DNA from: Urophycis tenuis
Lineage: Eukaryota > Chordata > Actinopteri > Gadiformes > Phycidae
Direction: 5' to 3'
DNA length: 64,000 nucleotides
NCBI GenBank assembly: GCA_036785325.1
Contig: JAXIVH010000032.1
Location: 3,511,534-3,575,533 of the forward strand
Shown here: positions 1 through 12,548 of the stretch, piece by piece
Layout: every line of letters begins with the position of its first letter
How positions within the stretch are numbered: position 1 is the stretch's first letter
Position numbers and translations under genes: made by a program
The notes under the pieces: model-generated
What the model saw: the letters and a program-made list of their open reading frames with translations, nothing else
Database searches by the model: none
Told to the model about the DNA's origin: nothing

Positions 1-730
1 GACTAAGAAAGGCCAATGGGTGTACATGGGACATCCCATAAAATGGTGAGCTCGTGGTATAGTGGATGAAACGCTACAGAACCAGACACCTCATCTGGAA
101 CTTGAAGCAAGGAGAAGCCTGGCTCTGTTATCTGGCTCGGGGGGGGCGGGCGGGGGGAGGAGGTGTGGCGGCGGTGTGCGGGGCGCCCGGCAGCCAAGCC
201 ACTCTGGGCACCCACCCAATGAGTCAGGCTCAGTGGTGATAAGTATATGGGCTGCAGGCCCGCCACAGCCCAGCCATGGGAGGGGCCCCCGGGGAACCGG
301 GCCCAGGTCGTGAATCTTCCCCGGCCTGCTCGTCCTACACAAGGTAGGTGTGCGGCGCGTGGCTCATCAGCATCGTGGTCGTGTGATACATCAGGAACAC
401 AACACTGCATCACAAATGTTGGTTTGTGGTCATGTCAACCTTATCGCCTGTCTGTGTAATTAGATCATTTGTAGTTCATAATTTGCTATATCATTTTTTA
501 CCGATGATTGCTGTGTATATCAGCCTACGCAATACGTCAACTTTTAATTTTGAATCATGTGACCCTGTGATTAACATGATGTCTGCACTAAATTATACTT
601 CTGTGTGGTGTGTTATACAAACTTTAAAGTAAGACAATCTTGAAATACTGTTATGTTAAATTGAGTATTGTAACGAATGCAATTTTCCTCAGGCCAGGGA
701 TCATTAAAGTATTTTTGTCTGTCTGTGCAG
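1..730. other. Intergenic DNA, no gene seen
   Basis: No exon with a recognisable protein match is visible on either strand. The overlapping short reading frames in 1-460 are low-complexity and mutually overlapping, with Gly/Arg/Pro-rich translations of a G-rich stretch near 140-180. I see no feature that can be named. Confidence 0.5.
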
Positions 731-732
731 CT

Positions 733-739
733 TGTGTGT

Positions 740-837
<98 letters not shown>

Positions 838-838
838 G
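733..838. repeat. (GT)n microsatellite
   Basis: About 50 nearly uninterrupted GT units with one early TA variant and one GC variant at the right edge. Reading frames through it (poly Cys-Val or His-Thr) are artefacts of the repeat. Confidence 0.97.
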
Positions 839-1986
<1,148 letters not shown>

Positions 1987-2329
1987 GATCACACTTAAAG
2001 GTAACCTGGAAAGAATCTGTGCGTGAACCCTGTCATCCTGGCAACATCAGGGTTCTGTTCTGGCTCTTATCTGCCCTCTCTCTGTGCTCCCCTGGTTTCT
2101 GTCATTCAGTCACATGGCGCGAATGACGCACAACCAAAGCTGTCTGTTTTCCACGCTCTGAAACCAAGGTAGCGGCACACATCTCCGCGTGTCTGGCCGA
2201 CATTCTCAGTGGATGTCGACACACACCATCTGGACCAAAACGAGCTGATCTTCCTTCCAAGGGAAGGCATCTCCCATGTCCACAGCCTCTCCATCCATAT
2301 TCACAACTCTATGCCTGTTTTGGTCTAGG

Positions 2330-2590
2330 CTCTCGTCGTCCTAACGTTCAGACAACTGTATCTCCCTTCTGGTCTACCTTTATGCGCCACTCCGCCTCTG
2401 CAGCTCTTCCAGAAAGAAGCGACCCGCCTGGTCTTCAACCTCCCCAAGAGCTCCCACAGGACCCCACTCATCTGCCCCCTGCTGGCTAGCGCTGATTCAC
2501 TCCGCTGGTGCTTGCCTACCGTGCTGAGATGGCTCTGAGTCCCACCTTACATCCACGACACCCGGCGCAGGGCGAAAGTTCTTGTTCTGT
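2330..2590 (+). mobile_element. Non-LTR retrotransposon (LINE) fragment, C-terminal ORF2
   Basis: Plus-strand translation gives pieces typical of the region after the reverse transcriptase in fish LINEs. These are TRLVFNLPKSSHRTPL near 2428-2470 and, in another frame, LVLAYRAEMALSP near 2503-2545. The frame shift between the pieces shows that this is a dead, truncated copy. The clade cannot be settled from so short a stretch. The fragment has no neighbouring LINE 5' part, so it is probably a decayed insertion. Confidence 0.5.
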
Positions 2591-2854
2591 ATGGTAGCAC
2601 TTGTGGTGTGATCTGAATACGCGGTTGTGTATGTTAGACACTAGAGGGGGCACTACTCATTATCTGGGCAGCAATGATGCAAGGGAGGCGCATTGTCTGG
2701 AGTGAGCGGAAGGTAAAGTTGCGTAGCAAAGAACCCAACACGACATGGTGTCGAAGTTTGGCTTATTTGATTAATTTTATGTACACCTACACACATGTAC
2801 AGTATGTAGGCCTACACACATGACTCATATTTTGGGTTGTATCTTCATTGTTGA

Positions 2855-2912
2855 TTGCAGTAAGTGGCTTTGGACAAAAACATCAGCTTAATTAATCCTA
2901 ATGTAATGTAAA
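2855..2912 (+). mobile_element. SINE-like 3' tail fragment
   Basis: The sequence carries a form of the common fish SINE tail (AGTGGCTTTGGACAAAAACA, compare AAGTCGCTTTGGATAAAAGC) followed by TAATGTAATGTAA. No tRNA-like head is visible beside it. Confidence 0.4.
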
Positions 2913-4630
2913 CCATGGCAAGTGTTTGACTTGGCATACATGCTAAATGTATGTATATTACAGATGGAATGTGGGAGTGACATGGAACTCATTTCTTGAA
3001 AGGCATACAAATTTCCAGTTCATTCTGCAATAATGTTACGTCCTATGTAACCACGTCTTGAACACTTGGTTTATGCTGAGGGAGTGGTTTATACCTGGAA
3101 TGACCTAGATGATGTGTACATATGGTCAGCATTTGGCATTGCAAGGATTTTCATTTTTTCAGAACAGATTTTAAGTTGTTGGGGCTCTAACATGGTAGTT
3201 TCGTGTTCTTTGTGGAGCTGTGAACATTGTGTTTATGGTGGCGAAATTACAATTTTTGGTTTGTTTATTTCTTGGTAATTTGGTTACATGTACAGTAGGC
3301 TACACAAAGGGGAATTGCAATGGAAAGTCACAATGAAATCAATAGTACTAAAAACAACAGCAACTCTCTATACCACCTCCAACTAAGTCTGTCTGATGTG
3401 TTTTGGACAATGGAAGGACCTTGTGGTCCTTCTCAAGGTGATGTGCTGAAGCTGAGGCTTGAAGCTGGGTTGGTTCCATCTGGAATGTCAGGATTCCAGT
3501 CGGAATGTCCTGTGCTTCCTGTGGAGGATGGTGGTTGGCAGGAGATGTCTGAAAGTATGCATTTTGTGAGGAGGTTTGTGACCTTAACTGGTGCTGTGGT
3601 TTTTCAGCTGAGGATATAGCGCAGGACACAATGGAGGCCAACATGGTCACTTGATTTGGGCTCATTGTGGTTGTCATTGATTACATAAAATCACAAAGTA
3701 CTGAAAACCACATTCAGTAGTTAATTGAAGGTTGAGTCACATGAGAGGGCATCTGGCGGTATGGTTCACAGTTGACATTTGCGTAACCTCACCACTAATT
3801 AAAGTACCCTATTTTTATCAGAAACCATCTGGCATATTTGACGGAAAGCTGTCACTTCTTGAGGCACAGCATTCATAAAACATCCTGACACATAGTTACC
3901 ATTTGTATCTTGGATATTTGCACCTTTGACTAAGCCAAAGGCCTTTAGCTGGGTTCTGCTTCGTGCTCCTTTGTACTTTTGTCACCATATGTAAATTCTA
4001 AATATCTGTGCTGGGATTAATTGTCACAGGAGTTACAACCTATCAAATGGCAAGGAATTGTATCTATCTAATCTACCAGAAAGTAGTCTGCAGCTTGTAC
4101 GGAGCAACACCGAGGTTGAAACCATGGTCTAAACTCTGCTAGGCTTGAGAACTCCAGGGAAGTGTTCAATGTCAGCACGCTTATTGGTGTGAAAATAACA
4201 TGGCTGTTCAGAAGAGTCATAAGACTGTTGTTAGGCAAATGCTACCATACAATTGCTGCTGTCGATGAAATGCCAAGCTAAGAATAACATTGTTGTGCCT
4301 CCAAAGCATACTGTATTTTTCCAACATGGACATGTGAAATGACAAGTGAAACGTTAAGGCAGGATGGATGCCATTCAACTTTTTTAAGTGGCAGCATGAT
4401 GCCCTGTGTCTGGTCATTTGAGACCAGAGAGAGATACCACGCGACCCTAGTGTTATTGGTGCGCTGCCTTGTTTTTAACTGGAAGAATGTTTGAGATTAC
4501 AGTGGGTGGGAAACTCCAGTGTCTTGAACATGTACGATTCCCAAGATGTGAAGTAGAACAGGTCAGTGTTTTTCTATGAAGACTGTTGCACCTCGATCTC
4601 TTCTGTATTTACCCATCTTCCAAGACACGC
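2913..4630. other. Intergenic DNA, no gene seen
   Basis: A 99-codon frame at 3320-3619 has no recognisable domain, no splice or polyadenylation context, and competes with an equally long antisense frame (3348-3677). I do not call it a gene. Confidence 0.4.

Positions 4631-4679
<49 letters not shown>
4631..4679. repeat. (ATG)n trinucleotide microsatellite
   Basis: About 16 ATG/GAT units followed by a decaying GATGAAGATGATG edge. Confidence 0.95.
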
Positions 4680-4681
<2 letters not shown>

Positions 4682-5801
4682 ATGAAGATGATGACCTTCT
4701 CAATGCGCTCCCTGCGGAGGAATCAGGGAGGTAGTAGATGTGGAGGAGGATGCTTTCGAGCCATGCCCACCAGTGTAAGTGGTGGTACGTGATGTAAAGT
4801 CGCTTGCATGTGAACGTGTGTATAAAGATGCCGTCTGACTTATTACAGAGGGTGATTTTATTCAAATGTTGTCCTGCAGATATGAACCCTGTGCAATTTT
4901 GCAAAAGATGTTCAATTCATATTCATATATTATTACTATTGCTGTTCCTAGTGCTATAATTAATACATTGCTCAATACATCAATATGTAAACAGGGCAGT
5001 TGGCAGTCCCTTTGCATTCATTATATTCCAAGTGTTTAGCAGCTCCCATAGAGCATACGGACTGCTCTGGCTAGGTGGTTTTCTCCAATAGTGGTTATAA
5101 ATGAACAAATCTAGAAGTTTCTATTCTGTTTTCATGCCAGTGTGCATGCTGACTGAGGCCAGAGGTCAGAGTTTTGTTTGGCAGTGTGATTATTCACAAT
5201 TCGGATTGCAGAGCAACATTTCAATGAGCCCCGCTAGTGAGCATAGGAGGGTTTTAACTGATTGCAACGCAGCCTAAACATTCTCCTCTCAATCACAGTG
5301 AAAGTGCCCAGTTCTCGGTTGTATGAATGGTCGTAGGAAGAGACTGTCGACTGAATACACATTTAACTTCTTCCGCACTGAGCCAGCTCATTGCCACCGG
5401 GGGGTCGAAGCAATACAAGATCCAATTTGATGCAAAATTCCCCTGTTTCAGCTCGAATTTGAACACAAGGAGATCTTGAAGAAAGCTTTTTGAGGGCTGA
5501 GAGGGGGACATGTTATATATATATATTTATATACAACACTTTTTTTGAACCGTCGTTGTGTAGGAGCGTAATATTGAGCCATGTTATACATGAAACATAC
5601 CCACCACCATGGTATTATAATATACAGTAATAAGTGACATACATGTACAAGGCAAACTGTTATTACCTGATGTTACAGCAAACCTCTCCTGTGTCTTCCT
5701 TCTCCAGAGAGTAAGGCACAGGCTGCTTTCATAACATACATCTTCACTTGCTTTCAAAATGTTTTGGGGATAGTGCTTTCCTGAAATTTTCTAATGAGAA
5801 A

Positions 5802-5802
<1 letters not shown>

Positions 5803-5863
<61 letters not shown>
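5803..5863. repeat. (GT)n microsatellite
   Basis: About 30 perfect GT units, followed by a T-rich stretch. Confidence 0.96.
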
Positions 5864-5866
<3 letters not shown>

Positions 5867-6939
5867 TTAATGTATTCTACCAATTGTATTTTATAATATA
5901 TGAGTCCAACTGTTTTTCCGTTTTTTTTTTTTTTTTTGTGTGATTTTCAGCAAGTCTTGTGCGAGTCTTGAATTAGTTAAATGCTCAACTGGCTGGTCAC
6001 TAATACAACACTAATGTCATGCAATACAGTGTTACTATATATTCATGACACCTACAAACTACACACACTGCATATTCTGCATATTTTACTTTAAGTAACA
6101 ATATGTGGTGATGTGGCACATCTTAAAATCATGGAGGAGACTTTGAAATATATCATTAAAAGGTAGTTATGTGAGGGTAATGTAATATCCTGTTTTAACT
6201 GAACCACCAGCAGATCATGCGGATGTGGTGGTGGTGGGATTATTTACTTTTATCTAACAGATTATATCTGATGGAAAATGTAACTGTTAGATTATGAATG
6301 ATCATGTTGAAGCATTTTGTTTTATGGAGTAATTAAAGACAAGTTAATATAGATCCATTATTCCTTCTAGATAAACATTACCAGAAACATACAGCAGATG
6401 TATGTATGTATAAAATAAACTCTAGGCCTCAACCACTCAAACCTGCTGGCTGTCTAACACTGAGGCACATCATTTCACCATTGCAGCCAACTTTGCAGTA
6501 TCATCATAGTAACGTTAGGGGGAGATGTTTCACAACAAGAGAAAAGTACTTTATTTACCTATGCAGGGCTCCAGATGCTGACCAAAACAAACTTTTTAAT
6601 TTTGCGACCATATTAATTTTGCCAGTCGCCGTTGGCCACCGGTACAGATAAACAATTTTTATTTTATTTTATTAATAACAATAGAAACTGCTGCATGTTT
6701 TGTTTGTGTACTGAGAGATCTTCTCCTGCCTGCATTTACCTGCACTATAGCGGTAGCTCTTGTACGGTTTCCAACACATACATTTCTCCCCTCTCCTATC
6801 CAATAGTGTTTAATTTAGTTCAATATAGTTTAGCTCGAAGGCGTATGAATTTAGGAGTTAGCTAGCTAGTGGATGCTAATGAGCTAACTTTAGTCAGCTA
6901 GGAAAAAAAAAAAACGAAATGACGTAGAGGCCAATTCCA

Positions 6940-9056
6940 CCAATGAAAGACCTCAAGAGACGTTTGAGTCATCCCGGCCTGATCAGTGTGCAGTCCTTTA
7001 CAGATGACAATAACCAAGTGCAGCGAGGTGAGTCTTACTCCCCCATCCCTGCTGCTCCCATTCCTACAAGACACTTTACTGGTTACGGTATGACACGGGG
7101 ACAATGTACTGCACCTTTTGCACTCAGGAAGGACCAGAGATTGCAGGTGAAACAGAGTTCATTGCCATTTCAAGTCATTTTTTAAAGAGAAACGGTGAAG
7201 AAGCATGGTGACAGTGAAATACATGTCATTGCTTGGTCCGCGCTAGTGACAAAGTTGCAGAAAAAGAGATGAAAGTCAAGATAAAATTCAACGCAGCCTA
7301 CATGATGGAGGAAATACCATTCACAAAGTTTAGTTCAGATGTTATTGATGAAGAATGACATGGATGTCTCAGAGACATATGACAATGACATGTGCAGAGT
7401 TCAAAGGTTGCATTGCTGGTGAGTTGAAAAGCATTGTGCTGGAACAAGCTTTAACGGCAAATTACAAATCACTTATAAATATGGAACTATGACTATGGAA
7501 CAGATGTCTCAGGAGAATATGTTATGTTTTACTCTCGGCACTTCTCTGACGGAGCAGTCATGACTTGGCTACTAGGGTTGGCCGAAATTTATCACAGTCA
7601 TGTGGAAGGAACCCAAAATACGTCGCTGCTTGAATAAGCGGATCCACCCAATCCAAACTGGGCACACAAAATTAGTTATTTCGGAGCAGATGGTGAAAGT
7701 GATAACATGGGATGCAACAGGGGGAATAGGGGCATATTTCAGAGGTGATGTAAGTGAGCATGTCCAGTCCTTCCCCTCTCTACCTCATCACCAAGGACTC
7801 AATGTTAAGGACTCAAAGATCAGTCCCAATGATCGAGAAGGTCCACGACCCTTCACAGCTTGTGTGGAACACGTATCATTTTGAACAGCAAGCCAGAACT
7901 GAGTGCAATAGGTGCAGACCCTACGGCTGTTTAAACTCAGCGCTGCCTGCCACACATTCGTCAGGCACTCTCGGTTTTCCTTCAGTCAAATTATGCAACA
8001 GGGCAGGGGCAATGCACTGCTTTGCATCATCACATGGAGCACCTTCCAGCCACATCCAAAAACACGGACATCAAGGGACGGGCCAAGCACATTGCAGTGC
8101 AAATGGAAAGCCTGTGTCTTGTCTTGTCTTGTTGCCTCTTTTTTCAGAGGTCTCAATACTATCAAAAATTTCTCTGACTCACCCACAAGCGGTTGCAGCA
8201 GTCAAGAGTTTTGTCTGGAGATGGTTAAACACAATGAAGGAAAAGCCACTGAGACAAGGCAAGCTAGAAGAACTCTTACAGCACAGCAGGGTAAGATTTC
8301 AGCCAGTAAGCAATAGACGGAGTACTGCAAGTAAGCCCACTGCCATAACCTTCCAAAATGTTGGGCCTTAACTTAAGGGGCCCCCAAACTCATGCTAATT
8401 TCACAAATGATCAGAATGCAGTCACTAATAAAACTGTTGATACTGTTAAAGATCTAGAGAGGAGATTTGGAAACATGCTGATCAATGCAACAAAGAAAGT
8501 ACATTCAAATGGATTAGAGGTCATCAGGGCCCTTTCAGTGTTTTGACATCATGCATGGCCAGAAGATACTGTTGAGGAGCAGGTTGACACATTAGTTTAT
8601 TGGTACATAGAGTTCTTGACACACAGTGGATGTGATGTTACAGCTGTCCAGAGGGCATGGAAAATGCTGAAGACATGAATGAAATCTAATGTCTTATCCA
8701 TGAAATTCATGGATAAGACATACAGTTATGGCAGGTGATGCTAAGGAAGGAGCCATTCTGCACAGATTTTAAGAACCTTCACAACATTTTAATTATGCTT
8801 GTGCTTCCCATATCTATGGCTCAGTGTGAAAGAGGATTCTCAGCACAGAACAGAATCAAGGCAAGTGTGCAGTTCCCTGAGTGTTGCAACACTGGAAGAC
8901 TGAGTGAGGATCAGTACTGAGGGCCCCCCACACTTCAGCAGGTTAACCCTGAGCCCAGTGTGAAGCACTGGTTGTCTGCCAGCAATAGAAGGCGCAGACC
9001 TAACTACACTGGCTGGCCAAGTGACACTGACACGCTGTTGATAATTGTACAAGGTT
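6940..9056 (+). pseudogene. Decayed hAT-family transposase (ZNF862-like type)
   Basis: No single frame spans the region, but pieces in different plus-strand frames look like a hAT transposase. A possible N-terminal zinc-finger piece (YDTGTMYCTFCTQ) lies near 7089-7127. Near 8790-8862 there is a clear C-terminal dimerisation signature (LPISMAQCERGFSAQNRIKA). The CERGFS block with a following N-R-I-K is typical of the hAT C-terminal (HATC) region. A middle frame (7754-8371) contains AVAAVKSFVWRWLNTMKEKP, plausibly part of the same protein. Stops and frameshifts are frequent, so the copy is inactive. Terminal inverted repeats and target duplications were not located, so the ends are approximate. 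Confidence 0.55.
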
Positions 9057-10591
9057 GAATCAGAAGTTTAAAAAAAAATAAAAAGAAGACTGTCCATTCA
9101 AGTTGTTTTGGTAATGATTGCAGTATATTGAACATCACACATACTGTGCATGTAAATCATACATTGTTTGCTCTGCCTCTATGGGAGGCAGCGCAAACAA
9201 AGGCAGTGCAGAGGGGAAATGAGATATCACTATATTTTGGTTCCTGAAATTTTTATTTGACTCATAAATATTATGGGTTTAGGAGCCAATGGCTCCTAGA
9301 TGTTTTCTTTGCCTGGAGTCCAGCTATGTGTATCTTGTCTTTTGCACACAGCAGGGGTAATAATTGTGCATAAGCAAAGTGTTTTCCAGATTGTGTCAAA
9401 GAAGAACATAATGAAAATATAATTGTTCCAAATAGGGGGCCACTTTTACATGAAATCAATTAGGGATAAAGCTCAGAAAAAGGCCGTTTGTATTTTAAAA
9501 TACTGGCAGACCATTTGGATGCGTCTCAGTACACCGTAGACCAGTTAGCGGTTGATTTATAAAACCACATATTTGACATTGTACATATAATATTACAATA
9601 AATTTAAGGATTAACTACCAATCTAATCCAATAAACCAACATAAATGCATTACTTAGGCGGAGGTTTTGAAAGCAAGCGGGCCCACGTGTGACTGCACTG
9701 AGCGCCTCAAGGACACGGCAAGATGTGAGTGTTCCTTGACATTCTTAAACAATCAAACAAAACTTAAACAAAAACACAACAAGTCCTGACTCTTTGAATT
9801 GCAAACGGGGGCCAAAACGTGTTGCGCAAGTTCACCCGTGTCAAGACAAGGAAGGGTTTACCTTGGGTAAACACCCCTTCTATCCACTCTCTGACCATGC
9901 AGCCTTGTGTTTTACTTTCAGCAAAGACGTGGTTTTTAACAAAACAGGTCAAACATGCTTGTTGCATAATCCTCCTGTCAAACACCCACTCTTGTCTTCC
10001 TTAATAGAAACATGTGTGTCTGTCTGTCTGTCTGGTCACCTGCAGCACAATGAGGCTCACAGTGTCAACGCAAAGCTCTCTGGATGATCATGAGCACGAC
10101 AGCACGTCGACTCCATTGTGTTTGTACAGTCACAGGTGTCAAATGTGAACACGTACTTAAAACATGACATCACGCCGCGTCTTTGGGGCAAGTCCTCTTT
10201 GTGTCGCGTAACACATCTGATGCAATGCACGTCGCATACATTTGAACGGATCCAACACCTGTCGCCGTGCATGTCTGAAACAAATCTTTCGGAAACAAGA
10301 ACAAAAGCCTCTGAGGTTTCCCTTTTCGTGGGGGGTTGCACACTGCAGAGCGCAACTGCAGAGCGTTTGCAGAGCGTTTCCAGTGTAAACTCACTCTGAC
10401 AGCTGGCTTCCGCATCTGATCAAACCTGGCGTAGATGAAAGCAATGGCACTGCCAACACAATGAGTTAGAATAAAAATAAACATTAAATAACATCCGTGA
10501 AATACAGTTGTTTTTTTTTTAACGATGAAATCCATAGTACCCCATTGATTGTCGTAAAGAAGAAACATATATACATACACACATATAAATG
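9057..10591. other. Intergenic DNA downstream of mfsd6l
   Basis: AT-rich sequence with no supported gene. Overlapping short frames on both strands near 9764-10580 carry no known domain. Confidence 0.4.
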
Positions 10592-10597
10592 TTTATT
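10592..10597 (-). terminator. Possible poly(A) signal of mfsd6l
   Basis: TTTATT on the plus strand is AATAAA on the minus strand, about 10 bases past the mfsd6l stop codon. This would imply a very short 3' UTR, so a more distal signal may be used instead. Confidence 0.3.
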
Positions 10598-10607
10598 TTT
10601 CATCTCT

Positions 10608-12410
10608 TCAAAAGTTCCCCCTCCTCCCGTGGTTGTTCTTACGCCGCTTGTCCACCTCCATGGCGCGGTCCAGCCAGTCCCTCTCCTGCTCCGAGCCGGA
10701 GTCGCTGGCCTCGCTGGCGTCCGCCGCCAGCAGCCGCGAGTAGTTGATCCGCCGCTGGTGCGGCGTGCGCCACTGCAGCACGGGCAGGCACACGCACCAC
10801 GCCGCCAGCAGGGCCGCCACGCCCCTCAGCAGCCAGCCCGTCCCGAACCGCTGCACCACCAACCCCCCGGCCAGGCTGCCCAGGCAGGCGCCAAGGCCCG
10901 CGCACAGCCAGCCGTACACGCGCCGCACGCTGCTCTCCGTGCCGCCCGCCGCCACGTCCTCGCACTGCACGTGCACCGCCCACCACAGCGCCCCCGTGCT
11001 CAGGCAGTTGAGGAGCTGGGCGGGCAGCGCGGCCCAGGGGCCCCACAGGAAGGAGTAGTAGAGGCACTGGAGCGCCACGCCGGCCGCCCCGGTCAGCAGC
11101 ACCCGCCAGGGGACGGGGGGTTTGAAGCGCATGCCCACCAGGCGGGGGAAGGCGGCCCGGGAGAGGCAGCCCGCCGCCAGGGTCAGCCCCATGTGATGCT
11201 GGCCGGCGCCGGCGTCCTCCATCGCCCACAGCAGGAAGTTCTCCAGCGAGGCGGCGGCGGCCCCCGCCAGCACGGCCGTGACGGCGCAGAGCAGGGCCCG
11301 GGGGTGGGCCCTCACCAGGCGCATGGCCTTGAGGAGCCCGCTGGCCGACCGCTTCCTGTTGAGGTGCAGCAGCGGCAGGAAGGCGGCCACCAGCAGCGCC
11401 GGGGTCGCCAGCACCGCGTAGCAGAAGAAGTGAGCGGCGTCGCGGGTCATGTGACCGCCCACGACCAGGAAGCACGGCAGCCGGCTCACCAGTAGCCCCG
11501 TGGCCCCCGCGCCGCAGGCCGTGCCCAGCAGGCCCCACGTGTCCGCGTTGCCATGGCGATCCGAGGCGTCCACAGAGTCCAGGTAGTCGTACAGGCCGTC
11601 GTCCACCGCCCAGTCAAGAGGCGCTGAGAGCATCTCCCACGCCGACACGGCCATCAGCAGGAGGAAGAAGAGCTGGTGTTGCACATCCATGGCCTTCAGG
11701 CTTCCCAGGAAGCCCAGGCCCTCCTCTTCCTCACCTTCCTTCCTCAAACCCTCGCTGGGGTTTGGGAGATCCAGCGCTCTCTTGTTCTTGGCCGGGTGAG
11801 ACGTGAGGACAGGCCCACGGCTGGTGGATGCTTCCGGCCGGCTACCACTGACGACGGCAGAGTCATTTCCCGCGTTCGAGCTCTCGTCAAATGTCTCATT
11901 AGGCAATGTGCGCACGGGCGAGGCGTTGCTCAACAGCACGAGGGCATGTGTGGCGTTTCCTGTCTGCGTTGGTGCTGGTGAAACCCCCGCTACCAAGGTG
12001 CTAAAGCGCGGCAGGTCCACAGAGAACATGTTTGGGCTAACACTAGGGTTAGGGCTAGGGCTAGGGCTAGCCGCGGTGGCGTTACAGTGGCCCACCATTG
12101 CATCTTCAGATACAGCAGGGATGAAGGGGAAGAGGAGCGCGACCGCAGCCGAACCCACCAGGGACAGGACGATCACCAGCCTGCGCTTGTCGTAGCGCTT
12201 GGTCAGCGTGCTAGCCAGCGGGCTCCAGCACAGCGTTATCAGGTGCTTGGTGGCCATGATGGCCCCGGTCATCAGGGGGCCCAGGCCCAGGCGCCTGAAG
12301 TAGAGCGTGAGGAACGGCAGGACGCAGGCCCGCGCCACACAGCACAGGAAGTTGAAGCTACTGGCTAGGATTAGCGTCGCCTTGATGTCCACCTGTTTGA
12401 TTGGCTTCAT
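10608..12410 (-). CDS. mfsd6l: Major facilitator superfamily domain-containing protein 6-like
   Basis: A single-exon 600-residue membrane protein of the MFS6 branch of the major facilitator superfamily; human MFSD6L is similar in length. The N-terminus reads MKPIKQVDIKATLILA and contains PFLTLYFRRLGL, TKHLI and SPLASTL before the basic loop KRYDKRR, as in MFSD6L. A long variable loop follows TM2-TM3, then blocks DWAVDDGLYDYLDSVDASDR, LENFLLWAMED, LYYSFLWGPWAALPAQLL, GALWWAV and GSLAGGLVVQRFG. The C-terminal tail INYSRLLAADASEASDSGSE is family-typical. The open frame continues 46 codons upstream, but the Met at 12408-12410 aligns with the family start. The substrate is unknown. It lies in tandem with and 2.5 kb downstream of pik3r5, as in human. 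Telomere-like hexamers are embedded in the variable loop. High GC at third positions suggests strong coding bias. Confidence 0.95.
   Translation of the reverse strand: MKPIKQVDIKATLILASSFNFLCCVARACVLPFLTLYFRRLGLGPLMTGAIMATKHLITLCWSPLASTLTKRYDKRRLVIVLSLVGSAAVALLFPFIPAVSEDAMVGHCNATAASPSPSPNPSVSPNMFSVDLPRFSTLVAGVSPAPTQTGNATHALVLLSNASPVRTLPNETFDESSNAGNDSAVVSGSRPEASTSRGPVLTSHPAKNKRALDLPNPSEGLRKEGEEEEGLGFLGSLKAMDVQHQLFFLLLMAVSAWEMLSAPLDWAVDDGLYDYLDSVDASDRHGNADTWGLLGTACGAGATGLLVSRLPCFLVVGGHMTRDAAHFFCYAVLATPALLVAAFLPLLHLNRKRSASGLLKAMRLVRAHPRALLCAVTAVLAGAAAASLENFLLWAMEDAGAGQHHMGLTLAAGCLSRAAFPRLVGMRFKPPVPWRVLLTGAAGVALQCLYYSFLWGPWAALPAQLLNCLSTGALWWAVHVQCEDVAAGGTESSVRRVYGWLCAGLGACLGSLAGGLVVQRFGTGWLLRGVAALLAAWCVCLPVLQWRTPHQRRINYSRLLAADASEASDSGSEQERDWLDRAMEVDKRRKNNHGRRGNF
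12043..12071 (-). repeat. Telomere-like hexamer tract inside mfsd6l coding sequence
   Basis: The plus strand shows four consecutive GGGTTA/GGGCTA hexamers. On the coding strand they read in frame as alternating Ser-Pro/Asn-Pro pairs (ASPSPSPNPSVSPN) in the predicted extramembrane loop. A 6-bp unit keeps the frame. Confidence 0.8.
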
Positions 12411-12548
12411 GGTTGCCCACCTCAGGGAGCTAGCTAGCTTGCTGCTCGAGCTGAAGTTCACACAGCCTTCACATGGAGAACTAGCTTGGGTGACTACGGC
12501 TAAATGGAAGACATAAGACAATATGTTAATGTCACAGTGTAATAACAA

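Noticed and set aside
3320..3677. Possible small gene (99 codons plus, 109 codons minus)
   Set aside because: Both strands are open over the same stretch, no domain is seen, and codon use is unremarkable.
7754..8371. 205-codon open frame in the 7-9 kb region
   Set aside because: Only part of it resembles the hAT transposase. Neighbouring frames carry the other pieces, so it is a fragment of a dead element and not a gene.
10497..11495. 332-codon open frame on the plus strand
   Set aside because: It is antisense to mfsd6l and exists because of that gene's high GC. The His/Gln/Arg-rich translation has no family likeness.
10639..11538. 299-codon minus-strand frame overlapping mfsd6l
   Set aside because: It is an alternative frame of the same GC-rich gene; the mfsd6l frame carries all homology.
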